NCBI RefSeq assembly: GCF_037126465.1
Contig: NW_026999298.1
Location: 1 to 64,000 of the forward strand
Length of the DNA: 64,000 nucleotides
Direction: 5' to 3'
Source of the DNA: Ornithodoros turicata
Taxonomy: Eukaryota; Arthropoda; Arachnida; Ixodida; Argasidae
Shown: in pieces, positions 63,358 to 64,000 of the stretch
How positions within the stretch are numbered: position 1 is the first letter of the stretch
Layout of the letters: each line of letters begins with the position of its first letter
Made by a program: the position numbers and the translations under genes
Notes under the pieces: model-generated
Told to the model about the DNA's origin: nothing
Database searches by the model: none
Seen by the model: only the letters and a program-made list of their open reading frames with translations

Positions 63358-64000
63358 GGAGGGTCATCCAAAAATAAGTTTCCCCGATATTTGTTATTCA
63401 AAGGAAACACCACTAGGACAAACTGAATGGTGTAGTAGTTGGGTGTGACATCCCGGCACTGCAGATGTTGGTTAATGGAGTGCCGTTCACCTATGTGTCA
63501 GGCATTCAAGCATGGATGTAATATTTCCGAGTACGTCTGACTATCCTAGTAAGGAAGAGTTATCCTATTTTTCGTTAAAGAAAAAAAGAGTGCTTTAGAG
63601 AATATCCACTGACAGTTAACACCTGTTTATACAAAACACTTTACAGGCATTGAAATGGTGTGTCCTCTATATAGAGTCGTGAAAATCTGCACAATGAACA
63701 GTTCAGTGGGAGATCAGCTATAACACCACGAAACGACGTTTCTTTTCTGAAATTCCGAGAATTGTTAACGGAGACTGGCGGGTCACTGGTACTGCACTCT
63801 GATACTAATGGGAACAAATTTCCTTCAGCTTGGTCAACGAAAATTATGCGAGATGGGGGCCACATTTGCTCGGTAACGTTCGTAAAGAGCAACGAATGAA
63901 TGCAGCTTGCATTTTCCTTCAATGGTATCAAGACGGTCAAGATGAATTTCTTGGAACAATTATTATTAATGAAATGTGGGTGCATTATGCAAGTGCTGAG
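63358..64000 (+). mobile_element. Mariner-like element, cut by the window end
   Basis: The terminus GGAGGGTCATCCAAAAATAAG begins right after a TA and resembles a mariner inverted repeat. Downstream on the plus strand the frame from about 63838 reads NENYARWGPHLLGNV, then RKEQRMNAACIFLQWY, then DEFLGTIIINEMWVHYASAE. This matches the mariner pattern in which a CARWVPR block is followed by FL-x-x-IVTGDETWVHY. The catalytic Asp is Asn here (INEMW for GDETW) and upstream frames are shifted, so it is inactive. Confidence 0.78.
63640..64000 (+). pseudogene. Mariner transposase fragment
   Basis: See the element entry. Only the region around the first catalytic residue is readable; further upstream, pieces such as FSGRSAITPRND are consistent with the linker before the catalytic domain. 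The downstream D and D/E residues lie outside the window. DNA transposase that would excise and insert mariner DNA at TA sites. Confidence 0.65.

Overview
This window is eukaryotic, repeat-dense DNA from a large arthropod genome. A hard tick or related chelicerate is my best guess, inferred from the LINE family with an ATC-repeat tail, the THAP/DDE transposons, the Penelope-like elements and the AATAAA signals. I see no rRNA, functional tRNA, CRISPR or bacterial operon. Almost every recognisable coding region belongs to a mobile element. The two host-gene candidates are a 78-residue predicted membrane protein present in two copies, and two putative 5' exons near 49.6 kb.

Layout: (1) 1-3467, end of a 387-bp satellite array. 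(2) 3466-8340, a decayed minus-strand I-like LINE. (3) 8610-27420 and 32565-48655, the arms of a very large inverted repeat around a 5.1-kb spacer. Without arm-specific insertions each arm is about 9.1-9.3 kb. Both arms carry the same degenerate 590-bp repeats, the membrane-protein ORF, a THAP/DDE (ISL2EU-like) transposon with a convergent PHD-finger exon, and a second LINE. (4) Each arm then gained its own insertions. The left arm has a 9.46-kb Penelope-like (PLE) cluster at 14019-23482 with a 14-bp target duplication. The right arm has a 6.1-kb element at 38782-44897 with Polinton/Maverick termini and an 837-bp element at 35833-36669. In every case the opposite arm preserves the empty site. 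(5) 48656-64000 holds a second, 1-kb inverted repeat pair 10.4 kb apart, two unrelated abutting satellites (197 bp and 126 bp), MITEs, hAT remnants, a tRNA-derived SINE and the 5' part of a mariner element cut by the window end.

Most interesting: the PLE carries, upstream of its RT/GIY-YIG protein, an ORF with the blocks of an SGNH/GDSL esterase. That ORF is in the same frame as the RT ORF and separated from it by one UGA-CUA stop context, which suggests a readthrough fusion. Second is the short Polinton-like element, which has perfect hallmarks (6-bp TSD, AG...CT ends, about 640-bp TIRs) but no visible polymerase or integrase, only two intact AT-rich ORFs. Functions are read from motifs by eye; no database search was possible.
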